Assembly: GCA_943333015.1 (NCBI GenBank)
Contig: CALQRR010000062.1
Coordinates: forward strand, 1-8,104
Source of the DNA: Chitinophaga pinensis
GTDB lineage: Bacteria > Bacteroidota > Bacteroidia > M30B66
DNA length: 8,104 bases
Direction of reading: 5' to 3'
Part shown: positions 1-7,871 of the stretch, in pieces
Numbering within the stretch: position 1 is the stretch's first letter
Layout of the letters: the number at the start of each line of letters is the position of its first letter
Notes under the pieces: generated by a model
Told to the model about the DNA's origin: nothing
Databases searched by the model: none
What the model saw: the letters and a program-made list of their open reading frames with translations, nothing else
Made by a program: the position numbers and the translations under genes

Positions 1-509
1 ACTCCATCTGCATCAATAACACAGGTAGTTGTAAAATCAGAGCCATCCCCCGCAAGACCTCCAGTAAGACTGATTGTTTCAGGAAGTGCTTTACGAAAAC
101 CACGAACCAATTCAGTCCCGTTTACATTCAGTCCATCTGACAGAATAAATACGTGCCGCAATGTTTCATCTAAAAGTGAGGACGCTAATTTTTCAGCAGC
201 TGCGTAACTGTCTGAAGGAGTATCAATCTCTAGAAAAGAGGATTTTACAAATGATTTTTCAAAATGAATGGCTGTAACAGCAAGGCTATCATCCAAAACG
301 CTTGTCCCCAAAATCTCTCCGGATGTTGAGCAACCCATAAGTTGAGCTGATGGATACTTTTTTCGAACATCATTCAGGCGTTCTTTCTCAGATAGAGCCT
401 GTCGGGAACCGAAAATCAAAACAACTTGCGGTAAGAACTCAGCCGCATTGGTGCTAACTTCTGAAAGCCATCCATTGGAAGGCGTCCAATTCATTTGCTC
501 AAGAATCAT
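1..509 (-). CDS. FIST domain sensor protein, N-terminal part (3' end outside window)
   Basis: Reading the minus strand from the ATG at 509 gives 169 open codons that run off the window at base 1. The sequence matches the FIST N-terminal sensory domain: the strand QVVLIFGSRQAL (about residues 28-39), YPSAQLMGCSTSGEI (about 52-66), VFILSDGLNVNGTELVRG (about 120-137) and LTGGLAGDGSDF (about 148-159). FIST proteins are predicted small-ligand (possibly amino acid) sensors, often encoded beside or fused to histidine kinases or GGDEF proteins. No signal peptide is seen, so it is probably cytoplasmic. A second ATG at codon 6 (494) is an alternative start. An in-frame stop lies just upstream, so the start cannot be much earlier. 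The FIST C-terminal domain and any kinase partner would lie beyond base 1. The family call is firm; the ligand and partner are unknown. Confidence 0.88.
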   Translation of the reverse strand, partial: MILEQMNWTPSNGWLSEVSTNAAEFLPQVVLIFGSRQALSEKERLNDVRKKYPSAQLMGCSTSGEILGTSVLDDSLAVTAIHFEKSFVKSSFLEIDTPSDSYAAAEKLASSLLDETLRHVFILSDGLNVNGTELVRGFRKALPETISLTGGLAGDGSDFTTTCVIDADG

Positions 510-710
510 TGACGTGTAGATTTAGACCATGCAACCAAGTTACAATTTTGGTATTGCAATTATTACGTCTTCCGTTTAATGATGTTTTAACAAAGAAAGC
601 CAGAATCTTACCCGGAAAGAAACGTTCAAAACACCTTCAACATACAGCTGTAGTATGATTAAGTGCTTCTGAATATTTATTCAAACGCATGATTGTAAAA
701 AAATATTACA
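510..710. other. Intergenic spacer between the FIST gene and the secreted-protein gene
   Basis: This 201-bp A/T-rich spacer separates two minus-strand genes. I find no open frame longer than about 17 codons. No clean Bacteroidota promoter (TTG plus TAnnTTTG) can be read on the minus strand. There is no strong hairpin followed by a T-run, so no intrinsic terminator can be assigned to the upstream gene. The only symmetric element is the perfect 10-bp palindrome TACAGCTGTA at 643-652, which sits inside a slightly offset 5-bp inverted repeat (CATAC at 641-645, GTATG at 653-657). The FIST promoter probably lies here, because the gap is too long for tight coupling to the upstream gene. Confidence 0.5.
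643..652. repeat. 10-bp perfect palindrome TACAGCTGTA
   Basis: TACAGCTGTA equals its own reverse complement. An overlapping 5-bp inverted repeat, CATAC at 641-645 and GTATG at 653-657, could form a small hairpin with a 7-nt loop. It lies between the stop of the secreted-protein gene (711) and the FIST start (509). It could be an operator half-site pair or a weak transcription-stop hairpin, but no U-tract follows on either strand. A palindrome of this length arises by chance about once per kilobase, so a function is only a possibility. Confidence 0.2.
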
Positions 711-3014
711 TCAACGAATAAGCGTGACGCTACCCTTGAATTCTTTTTCCTGCATCAGTGCGTCTTTTACTTGGATGATATAAAAATAAACACCGTCCGG
801 GCTATTGCCAGCACTACTTGTTCCATCCCAACCAGAAGCAACCCCCTCCCACTCATATACTTTATTTCCCCACCGATTAAATAAGACTGCATTGAGCTCC
901 GTAATACCTAGGGTTTTGATTTTAAACTGATCATTCATGCCATCTCCATTAGGAGTAAAACTATTGGGGATAAGTACTTCTATTTTATCAGATATCACTT
1001 CAATGGTGCGACTCAGTGTATCTGCACAGCCTGACGCATTAGAACAAATCAGTGTAACTGTATAATTCCCCAGTGAAAAAATGGTTGCATTTCCTGATGA
1101 AATTGAAGCAGGAGAACCATCAATAAACCAATTACACTGATCCGCTTGCTGACTTTGATCTTCAAATATTACAGACAATGGTTCTGATCCAGATTGGGGA
1201 CTGGCGGTAAAAGATGCCGTCACGCTCGCATCAATTAAGGTATAAACAGCTTCATCAGTATTACAGGCGCCAGTTATAACAAGTGAGTATGTTCCGGCAG
1301 TACTGACCTGAATAGAAGATGAAGTTTCCAACGTTGACCAAACATTTCCAGTGGAGGAAGATGAAATCAGCTCAATGAAACCTGGCCCACAAAGCACAGA
1401 AGGACCATTGACCTGAATCGAAGCCTCAACAGGTTGCTGCGGATCCAGACTAAGCTCCACTGCAGCAGAAATACATGTTCCGTTTGTAGCAGTGAGCCAG
1501 TAAGAAAGTTGACTGTTTGATATAGGCTGAAACGAAGCTCCTGTAGCAACTTCATTTGTTAGCGCTGCATCACTGAACCAGTCAATCTGAAAAGCAGAAG
1601 TTGCTGTTAATACTGGTAGAGCAGCTCCCAAACAAAAAACAACAGGGCTAATAAATGTGGGAACCTCGGGTTGTTCATTAAAAACAACATTGACAATAGC
1701 TGGATTTCCGGCACAAGCACCCACTTGCTGGGTTACATAAAAACTGGCATTTAGACCTGCAGTCGGAGTGAATGTAGAATTCGTGCTCAGCATTTGCGTT
1801 AACGCAGCATCGGCATACCAATTAAACGTTGCCCCACTTGCTCCAGAAGCAGATAATTGTACGGGAATTTCTCCTGAGCAATAGATTGTTTGTCCTGTAA
1901 TAATAGGTGGCACAGGAGATGGTATTATGATAGCGGTTTGTTGAGCCTGTGATGCGCATGTTCCGGATCCTACCGCATAAGTTATCACAACAGAACCCGA
2001 TAAACCCGAGGGATTGAATTGCGTTCCGCTTACACCACTGCCCGACCATGTACCACCGGTTATTCCTGTTAAAAGATTATTGAGTTCGATGACTGGAGAA
2101 GAAGAACACACGGTTCCAGGATTTGTAAATGAAGCTACTCCTGCTGCTGTTACGATGATCGTTTGAGTTGAAATAGAAATGCAACTTCCACCTCCAACAG
2201 CATACGTAATGTCATAACTACCCGACAAAGCAGTGGGATCAAATATTCCAGTTGTAACACCCGTTCCACTCCAAGTGCCTCCAGTTGTACCTGTTACAAG
2301 TGTGTTTAAATCTATTGGTGATGCGGTATTGCACACAGAGCCTGGACTTGTCCATGTGGCATTCGCTTCTAAAAAAGGAGCTGTACAACCATCATTCGAA
2401 TAAGTCACATTTCCATCAAATGCAAAATTTGCGGTCGCTCCATCGGCCGAACCGGGCAATCCAGCTGTATTAACGAGTAAAGAACGGTCGTAAGAAACCT
2501 GATCAGAACATCCAGCAGGTGCATTGAAAGTCATTGATAATGTTCGAATGCCCATTCCGGAATTGGCAAAATTACCAGTGGGAGATGTCGAACAATGAAA
2601 AATGATGTACAACGTGTCACTCAATCCGGCAAATGAATTCGCAGTAACATCCATGTTGAAGCCAGAAATCAGCAATACTTTACTGTTGGCGGGAAGTACT
2701 CCAGCGGTTGGCTCTTTCAAAAATCCACAGGATTGAATAGTTGCATTCAGTTGAATGACTTTTTGAGCCGTTGAAGCATCCTGACAAACACCGTCCCACG
2801 AATTGGCTGTTGTGGCCCAGACAACATTTAAATCGGAAGTATTTAAAGGATTGGGGCCGACAAGAAACCGAACCATTTCATTTTGACCTTCTCCACCAGA
2901 AGGAGCACAGGCATCTACCAGAATACTTTCAATTTCAAAACAGGTGCTTGTTTGAGAAACAGCTGATTTACAAAGGACCGTTAGTATAAAAACAAAAAAA
3001 ATAACTCCACGCAT
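711..3014 (-). CDS. Secreted multidomain surface protein with T9SS type B (gliding motility-associated) C-terminal domain
   Basis: This 767-residue protein has a Sec signal peptide (about residues 1-20, [11 protein letters not shown] core, likely cut near AVS-Q). Residues about 24-215 form a Cys-containing domain ([37 protein letters not shown]) resembling divergent lamin-tail-like domains seen in other Bacteroidota surface proteins. Two related Ig-like repeats with the TGGTWSG core follow at about 219-290 and 294-364. A second pair carrying W(Y/F)xDAALT is at about 370-448 and 450-525, then a further Ig-like stretch (about 530-594) and a PKD-like domain (about 598-673). Residues about 681-767 match the gliding motility-associated C-terminal domain ([47 protein letters not shown]), the signal for type IX export and surface attachment. 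No catalytic motif is seen. Adhesin or structural surface protein is an inference. It is divergent from guaA. The ATG at 3014 is chosen because it directly precedes the signal peptide. Confidence 0.9.
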   Translation of the reverse strand: MRGVIFFVFILTVLCKSAVSQTSTCFEIESILVDACAPSGGEGQNEMVRFLVGPNPLNTSDLNVVWATTANSWDGVCQDASTAQKVIQLNATIQSCGFLKEPTAGVLPANSKVLLISGFNMDVTANSFAGLSDTLYIIFHCSTSPTGNFANSGMGIRTLSMTFNAPAGCSDQVSYDRSLLVNTAGLPGSADGATANFAFDGNVTYSNDGCTAPFLEANATWTSPGSVCNTASPIDLNTLVTGTTGGTWSGTGVTTGIFDPTALSGSYDITYAVGGGSCISISTQTIIVTAAGVASFTNPGTVCSSSPVIELNNLLTGITGGTWSGSGVSGTQFNPSGLSGSVVITYAVGSGTCASQAQQTAIIIPSPVPPIITGQTIYCSGEIPVQLSASGASGATFNWYADAALTQMLSTNSTFTPTAGLNASFYVTQQVGACAGNPAIVNVVFNEQPEVPTFISPVVFCLGAALPVLTATSAFQIDWFSDAALTNEVATGASFQPISNSQLSYWLTATNGTCISAAVELSLDPQQPVEASIQVNGPSVLCGPGFIELISSSSTGNVWSTLETSSSIQVSTAGTYSLVITGACNTDEAVYTLIDASVTASFTASPQSGSEPLSVIFEDQSQQADQCNWFIDGSPASISSGNATIFSLGNYTVTLICSNASGCADTLSRTIEVISDKIEVLIPNSFTPNGDGMNDQFKIKTLGITELNAVLFNRWGNKVYEWEGVASGWDGTSSAGNSPDGVYFYIIQVKDALMQEKEFKGSVTLIR
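1440..1907 (-). repeat. Tandem pair of Ig-like repeats (W-Y/F-x-DAALT type) within the surface protein
   Basis: Two consecutive units encode residues about 370-448 and 450-525. They share the pattern of a Cys near the start ([11 protein letters not shown] and [11 protein letters not shown]), the central motif NWYADAALT or DWFSDAALT, an STFTP or ASFQP turn, and a closing segment with a second Cys (VGACAG and NGTCIS). The paired cysteines suggest one disulfide per module. At DNA level the copies have diverged, so this is an old duplication and not a slippage-prone repeat. Confidence 0.75.
1923..2360 (-). repeat. Tandem pair of Ig-like repeats (TGGTWSG type) within the surface protein
   Basis: Two adjacent units of about 71-72 residues cover residues about 219-290 and 294-364. 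They align well: [20 protein letters not shown] with [30 protein letters not shown] with [27 protein letters not shown] with [17 protein letters not shown], and a second Cys (GGSCIS and SGTCAS). This TGGTWSGxGV module is common in T9SS-exported Bacteroidota proteins. The protein copies are much more alike than the DNA copies. Confidence 0.8.
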
Positions 3015-3125
3015 ATTTTCAGATTTTCAGGGGAATGCGAAATTATCTATTCCTGTTTACGTGGGAGTTCTATTTTAATGAAAAAAATGTGAATTCTTTA
3101 TTAAGATATCAGCTCATTCCTGCTA

Positions 3126-3154
3126 TTGTAAAGATGTCAACCAGCCTATATTTG
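3126..3154 (+). promoter_or_regulatory. Bacteroidota-type promoter of guaA (-33 TTG, -7 TATATTTG)
   Basis: TTG at 3126-3128 and TATATTTG at 3147-3154 are separated by 18 nt. This is an exact match to the -7 consensus TAnnTTTG of the Bacteroidota primary sigma factor and within the usual spacing to the -33 TTG. The initiation point expected a few bases beyond the -7 element (about 3157-3161) coincides with the guaA ATG at 3158, implying a leader of zero or only a few bases. It would drive guaA and probably the two genes behind it. I found no equally good promoter on the opposite strand of this divergent spacer. Confidence 0.72.
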
Positions 3155-3157
3155 CAT

Positions 3158-4684
3158 ATGCAGGAAACCATTTTGATACTTGACTTTGGATCACAGTACA
3201 CACAGCTGATTGCCAGAAGAGTACGTGAACTGAATGTGTATTGTGAGATTCATCCTTACAATCATTTCCCTAAACTGGGAGTGCATGTAAAGGGCATGAT
3301 TCTTTCTGGAAGCCCGCATTCTGTAAAAGAAGTAGATCGTCCCGAGATTGATCTCGCACTGCTCGAAGGCATAGCTCCTATTTTAGGTGTTTGTTATGGT
3401 GCTCAATATATTGCTGAAACACAAGGGGGAAAAGTGGAACGATCGTCAACACGGGAATATGGTCGTTCATATTTGCATGTAAGGAAAGAAAGCAGACTCC
3501 TAAAAAAGATCCCTCACCTTTCTCAAGTCTGGATGTCTCATGGAGATACCATCACAGCCATTCCGCAAGGATATCGAATTTCGGCAGGAACAGAAGATAT
3601 TCCGGTAGCTGTTTTCGAAAATGATGAGAAGCAGGTGTATGCTATTCAGTTTCACCCCGAAGTCACTCATTCGACCGATGGTTTGCAATTGCTATCCAAT
3701 TTCGTTCTTGATATCTGCGCCTGTCATGGATCTTGGACGCCTTCGTCCTTTATAGAAACAACAATAGCTGAACTTAGAACCAAGATTGGGACAGATAGAG
3801 TTGTTCTTGGGCTAAGCGGCGGTGTTGACTCGTCTGTTGCAGCAATGTTGCTCAATGAAGCAATCAGCGATCAACTTTACTGCATTTTTGTTGATAATGG
3901 ATTGTTGCGTAAAAATGAATACACACAAGTGTTGCACGATTACCGTGAAATGGGATTGAATATTCATGGAGTAGATGCCTCGCATCGGTTTCTACATGCG
4001 TTAAAAGACATCAGTGATCCGGAACAAAAACGAAAAATTATTGGCCGAACGTTCATTGAAGTTTTTGATGAAGAAGCACAAAAAATCTCGGAAGTAAAAT
4101 GGCTTGGGCAGGGGACTATTTACCCGGATGTGATAGAATCGGTCTCTGTGAATGGACCATCGGCCACAATAAAGTCGCATCACAATGTTGGCGGGCTTCC
4201 TGATCATATGAACCTTCAGGTGGTAGAACCACTTAGAGCATTGTTCAAAGATGAAGTCCGTAAAGTAGGACGTGCGCTGGGCTTGAGTCCGACTATCTTA
4301 AACCGACATCCTTTTCCTGGACCAGGATTGGCCATCCGAATTTTAGGAGATATATCACCAGAAAAAGTTCGGATACTTCAGGAAGCAGATGCTATTTTCA
4401 TGGATCTACTTCGCAGCAGCGGTGAATATGATAAAGTATGGCAAGCTGGTGCGATTTTCCTTCCGGTGAAAAGTGTTGGCGTAATGGGGGATGAGCGGAG
4501 TTATGAGAACGTCATCTGTTTGCGTGCCGTAACATCTCATGACGGAATGACGGCCGATTTTTCCCATCTTCCTTATCCATTACTGAGTAAAATTTCTAAC
4601 GAGATCATCAATAAAGTAAAAGGCATTAATAGAGTGGTTTTTGATATCAGTTCAAAGCCACCTGCAACCATCGAATGGGAATGA
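3158..4684 (+). CDS. guaA: GMP synthase (glutamine-hydrolysing)
   Basis: GuaA converts XMP to GMP using ATP and glutamine, the last step of guanine nucleotide synthesis, in the cytoplasm. The 508-residue product has both modules. The class I glutamine amidotransferase domain has the GVCYGAQ nucleophile elbow (Cys79) and FHPEVTHS (His166, Glu168). The ATP-pyrophosphatase domain has the PP-loop LSGGVDSS (about residues 219-226). The C-terminal dimerisation/XMP-binding region has [17 protein letters not shown] and ends in the invariant KPPATIEWE. Length and all key residues are normal. The frame stays open upstream to an ATG at 3035, but family members begin at MQExIxILDFGSQ. The upstream 41 codons lack conserved content and cover the promoter, so 3158 is the start. 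The stop overlaps the next gene's ATG (ATGA at 4681-4684). Confidence 0.97.
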   Translation: MQETILILDFGSQYTQLIARRVRELNVYCEIHPYNHFPKLGVHVKGMILSGSPHSVKEVDRPEIDLALLEGIAPILGVCYGAQYIAETQGGKVERSSTREYGRSYLHVRKESRLLKKIPHLSQVWMSHGDTITAIPQGYRISAGTEDIPVAVFENDEKQVYAIQFHPEVTHSTDGLQLLSNFVLDICACHGSWTPSSFIETTIAELRTKIGTDRVVLGLSGGVDSSVAAMLLNEAISDQLYCIFVDNGLLRKNEYTQVLHDYREMGLNIHGVDASHRFLHALKDISDPEQKRKIIGRTFIEVFDEEAQKISEVKWLGQGTIYPDVIESVSVNGPSATIKSHHNVGGLPDHMNLQVVEPLRALFKDEVRKVGRALGLSPTILNRHPFPGPGLAIRILGDISPEKVRILQEADAIFMDLLRSSGEYDKVWQAGAIFLPVKSVGVMGDERSYENVICLRAVTSHDGMTADFSHLPYPLLSKISNEIINKVKGINRVVFDISSKPPATIEWE

Positions 4685-6321
4685 TACATACAGCTTTAAA
4701 AACTCTGCTTCTCCTATTTATCCTGAGCTTTGGGATGTGCCAAAAAGCATTTTCACAACAGGATACTTCCAAGGTATATGAGTGGAATGGTGGATTAATC
4801 CGTTTCCATACTGTGGAAAAGGGCAAAACACTTTACAGCATCTCTAAAATGTTTCAGGTGAAACAGGAAGACATTCTGTTGATGAACCCCAGTGCTGAAA
4901 ATGGCCTAAAAACAGGCATGGTACTTCGTATTCCGGTTGCGGCCAGTAAATCAGACAAAGCTCCAGAAAAGGAACAACCCAAATCGTCTCAACAACATAC
5001 CGTTAAAGCAAAAGAAACTGCATTTGGCATTGCTAAAATGTATGGACTAACTGTTGCTGAACTGGAAGCAATGAATCCTGAAATTCAACAGGGACTGAAG
5101 CCTGGAATGCAATTGTATGTCTATCCGGCTTCTGTTAAAAAACCGGAAGATCCTAAAAAGACTGCCGAACTTATGTCAGACAGAAGGTCGAAGTCGAACG
5201 AGGGGAATCCCGTCAAAGAAGAATCCGTTTCCTGTTCTGTTTTATCGAAAGAGCAACAAAACAGACCTTTTCAGATAAGCATTTTGCTGCCGTTTTTTCT
5301 TCCCTCAGGCGAGGAATTAAATCCTAAAGCTCGCATTGGACTGGATTTTTATAGTGGCGCCAAACTAGCACTCGACTCACTTAAGAAGCTCGGATATCAA
5401 ATAACGGTTCATGTATTCGATTCTCAAAACGACTCTACTTCTGTCGATGATTTTCTAAAAAATCCGGCGCTGGCAAAATCAGATCTAATAATAGGACCAC
5501 TTTACAGTTCTGCCTTTATCCGGGTGGCTGAGTTCGCAAAAAGTAAAAATATTCCTGCAGTATCTCCTTTTTCTCAAAGTGATGCATTGCTGACTTCATA
5601 CCCCAATGTGATAAAAGTGATCCCTGATTTACTCAGTCAGATTCAACAAAGCGGGCCGGCACTCAAAAAGCTGCATCCCAATGCGCGTTATACATTGATC
5701 AGAAACAGCAATGAAAAAGATAAAGAACTAGCGGATGCTTTTAAAAGCAGTTTACTGGTTTCTGCAGCCATTTCACCGGATGATTTTCAAGAAATTACCT
5801 ACAGTAGTATGAGTGATTTATTAGAGAAACTGTCTGAGGCAAATGAAAATGTGATTTTATTCCCATCAACGGTGCAAGTGCAGGTAATCGATTTTGTTGG
5901 ACGTTTAAGTGCTGCCCGGACGGGAAAACGCATCACTTTGGTGGGCTTGAACGATTGGAATAACTATGAAAACATTGAGTTTGACCATTTGAACAACCTC
6001 AACTTTACTTGTGCAGCGCCATCGAGCACAAATCATTCATCGGGTGCGGCACGTTTATTCCAAAGCCGCTTTAAAGAAGAATTCAAAGGAGAACCAACAT
6101 TCTATGCCTATCAGGGATTTGATGTTACATTTTACTTTTGTAAACAAATTGCCAGCTATGGGAAGTCTTTTCTGAAATGCCTTCCGGAAGTTCCGTTGGT
6201 TTGCGGAATAAATTCATGTTACCGGTACTCCCGAATAGGAGAAAACGACGGGTATGAAAATCAATTTATTTACTTGCTCGAAATGGATAATTTCGAACTG
6301 AAACGCAGGAATCAACCTTGA
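4681..6321 (+). CDS. Double-LysM protein with type 1 periplasmic-binding-protein fold
   Basis: This is an exported 546-residue protein. A signal peptide (about 1-26, [12 protein letters not shown] core, likely cut near AFS-Q) precedes two LysM peptidoglycan-binding domains (about 43-86, [16 protein letters not shown]; about 106-148, [16 protein letters not shown]). A Lys/Ser/Glu-rich linker (about 149-196) follows, then a domain like Leu/Ile/Val-binding proteins (about 197-540; [45 protein letters not shown]). The signal peptide has a Cys, but FGMC is not a proper lipobox, so a soluble, wall-bound periplasmic protein is likelier than a lipoprotein. No ABC permease or ATPase is nearby, so transport is doubtful. 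Wall sensing or regulation of wall synthesis is an inference. Five Cys cluster in the C-terminal lobe (444, 487, 500, 508, 513). The ATG at 4681 gives an ATGA overlap with guaA; 4675 would add two residues. Confidence 0.85.
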   Translation: MIHTALKTLLLLFILSFGMCQKAFSQQDTSKVYEWNGGLIRFHTVEKGKTLYSISKMFQVKQEDILLMNPSAENGLKTGMVLRIPVAASKSDKAPEKEQPKSSQQHTVKAKETAFGIAKMYGLTVAELEAMNPEIQQGLKPGMQLYVYPASVKKPEDPKKTAELMSDRRSKSNEGNPVKEESVSCSVLSKEQQNRPFQISILLPFFLPSGEELNPKARIGLDFYSGAKLALDSLKKLGYQITVHVFDSQNDSTSVDDFLKNPALAKSDLIIGPLYSSAFIRVAEFAKSKNIPAVSPFSQSDALLTSYPNVIKVIPDLLSQIQQSGPALKKLHPNARYTLIRNSNEKDKELADAFKSSLLVSAAISPDDFQEITYSSMSDLLEKLSEANENVILFPSTVQVQVIDFVGRLSAARTGKRITLVGLNDWNNYENIEFDHLNNLNFTCAAPSSTNHSSGAARLFQSRFKEEFKGEPTFYAYQGFDVTFYFCKQIASYGKSFLKCLPEVPLVCGINSCYRYSRIGENDGYENQFIYLLEMDNFELKRRNQP

Positions 6322-7217
6322 CAAAAGAATTTATAGCTGAACAGTTCAAGCTTTTACAGACATCAATCATTCAGCAACTTGAAGCAGCCGATGGCGGTGC
6401 TACATTTATAACTGATTCGTGGGATCGTGCCGAAGGCGGTGGTGGAATAACACGGGTGATTCAAGATGGTGCTGTTCTTGAAAAGGGCGGCGTGAACTTC
6501 TCAGCCGTTCATGGACCGCTAGCAGAACAGGTATCAAAAATGATGCAGGTTGAACCCGGAAATTTCTTTGCAACAGGCGTTTCCATAGTACTGCATCCGC
6601 ACAATCCATTCGTACCGATTATTCATATGAACGTTCGGTATTTTGAGATGAGTAGCGGAGAATATTGGTTTGGAGGAGGAATCGACCTTACTCCTCACTA
6701 TATTCAAAAAGAACAAGCAGGCGTTTTCCATCAGCATTTAAAAAACGTATGCGATCAACACAATGCCACTTTTTATCCTTCATTTAAAGAATGGGCCGAT
6801 CGTTATTTCTTTATCCCCCACCGCGATGAAACCCGGGGTGTTGGTGGAATCTTTTTTGACCGACTAAACGAGACGGGTACTTCGATGAGTAAGGAAGCCA
6901 TCCATGCATTTGTGATGGACATCGGCAATGCATTCGCGCCCGTGTACACGCGGTTTATGAAAGAAAATGCAACTATTCCATATACCGCTGAGCACAAACG
7001 TTGGCAGCTACTTCGCAGAGGGCGATATGTGGAATTTAATCTCGTCCACGATAAAGGAACACGTTTCGGACTCGAAACAGGAGGACGCATCGAATCGATT
7101 CTGATGAGTTTGCCGAAGCTGGCCTCTTGGGAATATGATGTTCAGGTGGAAAAAGGAAGTCCGGAAGAATACACCCTCCTGCACTTGAAAAAAGGAATTA
7201 ACTGGTTGGAAGCTTAA
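6318..7217 (+). CDS. hemF: Oxygen-dependent coproporphyrinogen III oxidase
   Basis: HemF oxidatively decarboxylates coproporphyrinogen III to protoporphyrinogen IX using O2, a late step of heme synthesis in the cytoplasm. The 299 residues equal the usual length of bacterial HemF. Signature blocks are all present: WDRAEGGGGITRVIQDG (about 35-51), KGGVNFSAVHG, HPHNPFVPIIHMNVRYFE (about 93-110), WFGGGIDLTPHY (about 117-128), RGVGGIFFDRL (about 173-183) and RYVEFNLVHDKGTRFGL (about 236-252). His93, His103, His138 or His140, and His168 appear to correspond to the histidines conserved and needed in E. coli HemF. The start is TTG at 6318, overlapping the previous stop (TTGA). An in-frame TAA at 6288 and the lack of an ATG before conserved sequence exclude other starts. 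It implies aerobic growth. The stop shares TTAA with the convergent lolA stop. Confidence 0.96.
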   Translation: MTKEFIAEQFKLLQTSIIQQLEAADGGATFITDSWDRAEGGGGITRVIQDGAVLEKGGVNFSAVHGPLAEQVSKMMQVEPGNFFATGVSIVLHPHNPFVPIIHMNVRYFEMSSGEYWFGGGIDLTPHYIQKEQAGVFHQHLKNVCDQHNATFYPSFKEWADRYFFIPHRDETRGVGGIFFDRLNETGTSMSKEAIHAFVMDIGNAFAPVYTRFMKENATIPYTAEHKRWQLLRRGRYVEFNLVHDKGTRFGLETGGRIESILMSLPKLASWEYDVQVEKGSPEEYTLLHLKKGINWLEA

Positions 7218-7861
7218 CGAAGGTCGTTGAGTTCGAATCCTGGGAATTCTGATGTGCGGTAAGTGAATACAGCATCTTCCACGTTTTCATTTGTTGCAAA
7301 CTTCTTGATGTCATAGGTATACAGGTTACCGTTTTTCCCTTTGATTTCTGACTTTACAACCTGTAAGGAGTTCTTATCAATAAACAGCCGGATACTGTTG
7401 TAATCTTTCTCTTTCGGATTGATTGGAAACAGATCAATGGTGTGTACTACTTTCGTTCCCAGTTTTTCCTCTTTAATGTATTTGTGGCGAAATCCTTTTT
7501 CATACATCGTGAAGATGTTCTTGGGATTTAATGCGTCATCACCAGAACCCGGTTTGCTGACTTCAACTTCTTTGTCGGCTTTGAGAACCTTCCACATCGT
7601 TTTTCCGTCAGAAATCACTAGCTGATCTCCCATCTCCAAACGGTATTTGTCGCCTTTGAGAATTAGTTTCCAGCTTTGTGTGGTGTTGATTTTTCTATCC
7701 TTATTGACGAGTGAATACGAAAACTCCGTTCTGATAGTGGAGTAGGAACGGGTCTTAGCACTGAGTTTATCCAGAATGCTTTTCGCTTTTTTATCCTCCT
7801 GAGAAAACGTCTGGAGGTTTGAAAAAAGAAGTAGGAAAGTAAAAAACAATGTTCTGTTCAT
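7214..7861 (-). CDS. LolA-family outer membrane lipoprotein carrier protein
   Basis: This periplasmic chaperone family ferries lipoproteins from the inner-membrane Lol machinery to the outer membrane. The product is 215 residues from the ATG at 7861, with a signal peptide (MNRTLFFTFLLLF, likely cut near FSQ-E at about 21). The LolA pattern follows: KSILDKLSAKTRSYSTIRTEFSYS (split as KSILDKLSAK and TRSYSTIRTEFSYS, about 28-50), LILKGDKYRLEMGDQLVISD (about 66-85), GKTMWKVLKADKEVEVS (about 86-102), NIFTMYEKGF (about 115-124) and a C-terminal strand region with DLFPINPKEKDYNSI. An upstream in-frame ATG at 7879 overlaps the ftsK end by 8 bp and would only extend the signal peptide by six residues; 7861 gives a normal peptide 10 nt after the ftsK stop. 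It is likely cotranscribed with ftsK. Bacteroidota often carry several LolA-like paralogs, so the gene symbol is left blank. Confidence 0.87.
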   Translation of the reverse strand: MNRTLFFTFLLLFSNLQTFSQEDKKAKSILDKLSAKTRSYSTIRTEFSYSLVNKDRKINTTQSWKLILKGDKYRLEMGDQLVISDGKTMWKVLKADKEVEVSKPGSGDDALNPKNIFTMYEKGFRHKYIKEEKLGTKVVHTIDLFPINPKEKDYNSIRLFIDKNSLQVVKSEIKGKNGNLYTYDIKKFATNENVEDAVFTYRTSEFPGFELNDLR

Positions 7862-7871
7862 AGGATGATTT

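Noticed and set aside
694..710. TGTAA / TTACA inverted repeat just downstream of the secreted-protein stop, considered as a terminator
   Set aside because: The stem is only 5 A/T-rich base pairs with an A-rich loop and no following T-run, so it would not form a stable terminator hairpin.
1440..2360. Repeat-rich stretch considered as a CRISPR-like or slippage repeat array
   Set aside because: The repetition is at protein level (Ig-like modules of 70-80 residues) with diverged DNA, and lies within one continuous coding frame.
3038..3045. Possible -7 element TAATTTCG for the divergent secreted-protein gene (minus strand)
   Set aside because: It has one mismatch to TAnnTTTG, and no TTG lies at the correct distance upstream, so it is too weak to annotate as a promoter.
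3035..3157. In-frame upstream extension of guaA from an ATG at 3035
   Set aside because: The 41 extra codons have no GuaA-like content, contain the promoter elements, and precede the family-typical start [13 protein letters not shown]. The open frame looks accidental.
4740..4765. Lipobox in the LysM protein signal peptide (FGMC)
   Set aside because: The -3 and -1 positions (Phe and Met) do not fit the lipobox pattern, while a good signal peptidase I site (AFS-Q) lies a few residues later.
6803..7090. 95-codon open frame on the minus strand inside hemF
   Set aside because: It lies wholly opposite strongly conserved hemF sequence, its translation shows no recognisable domain, and no promoter is visible. 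It is a shadow frame.
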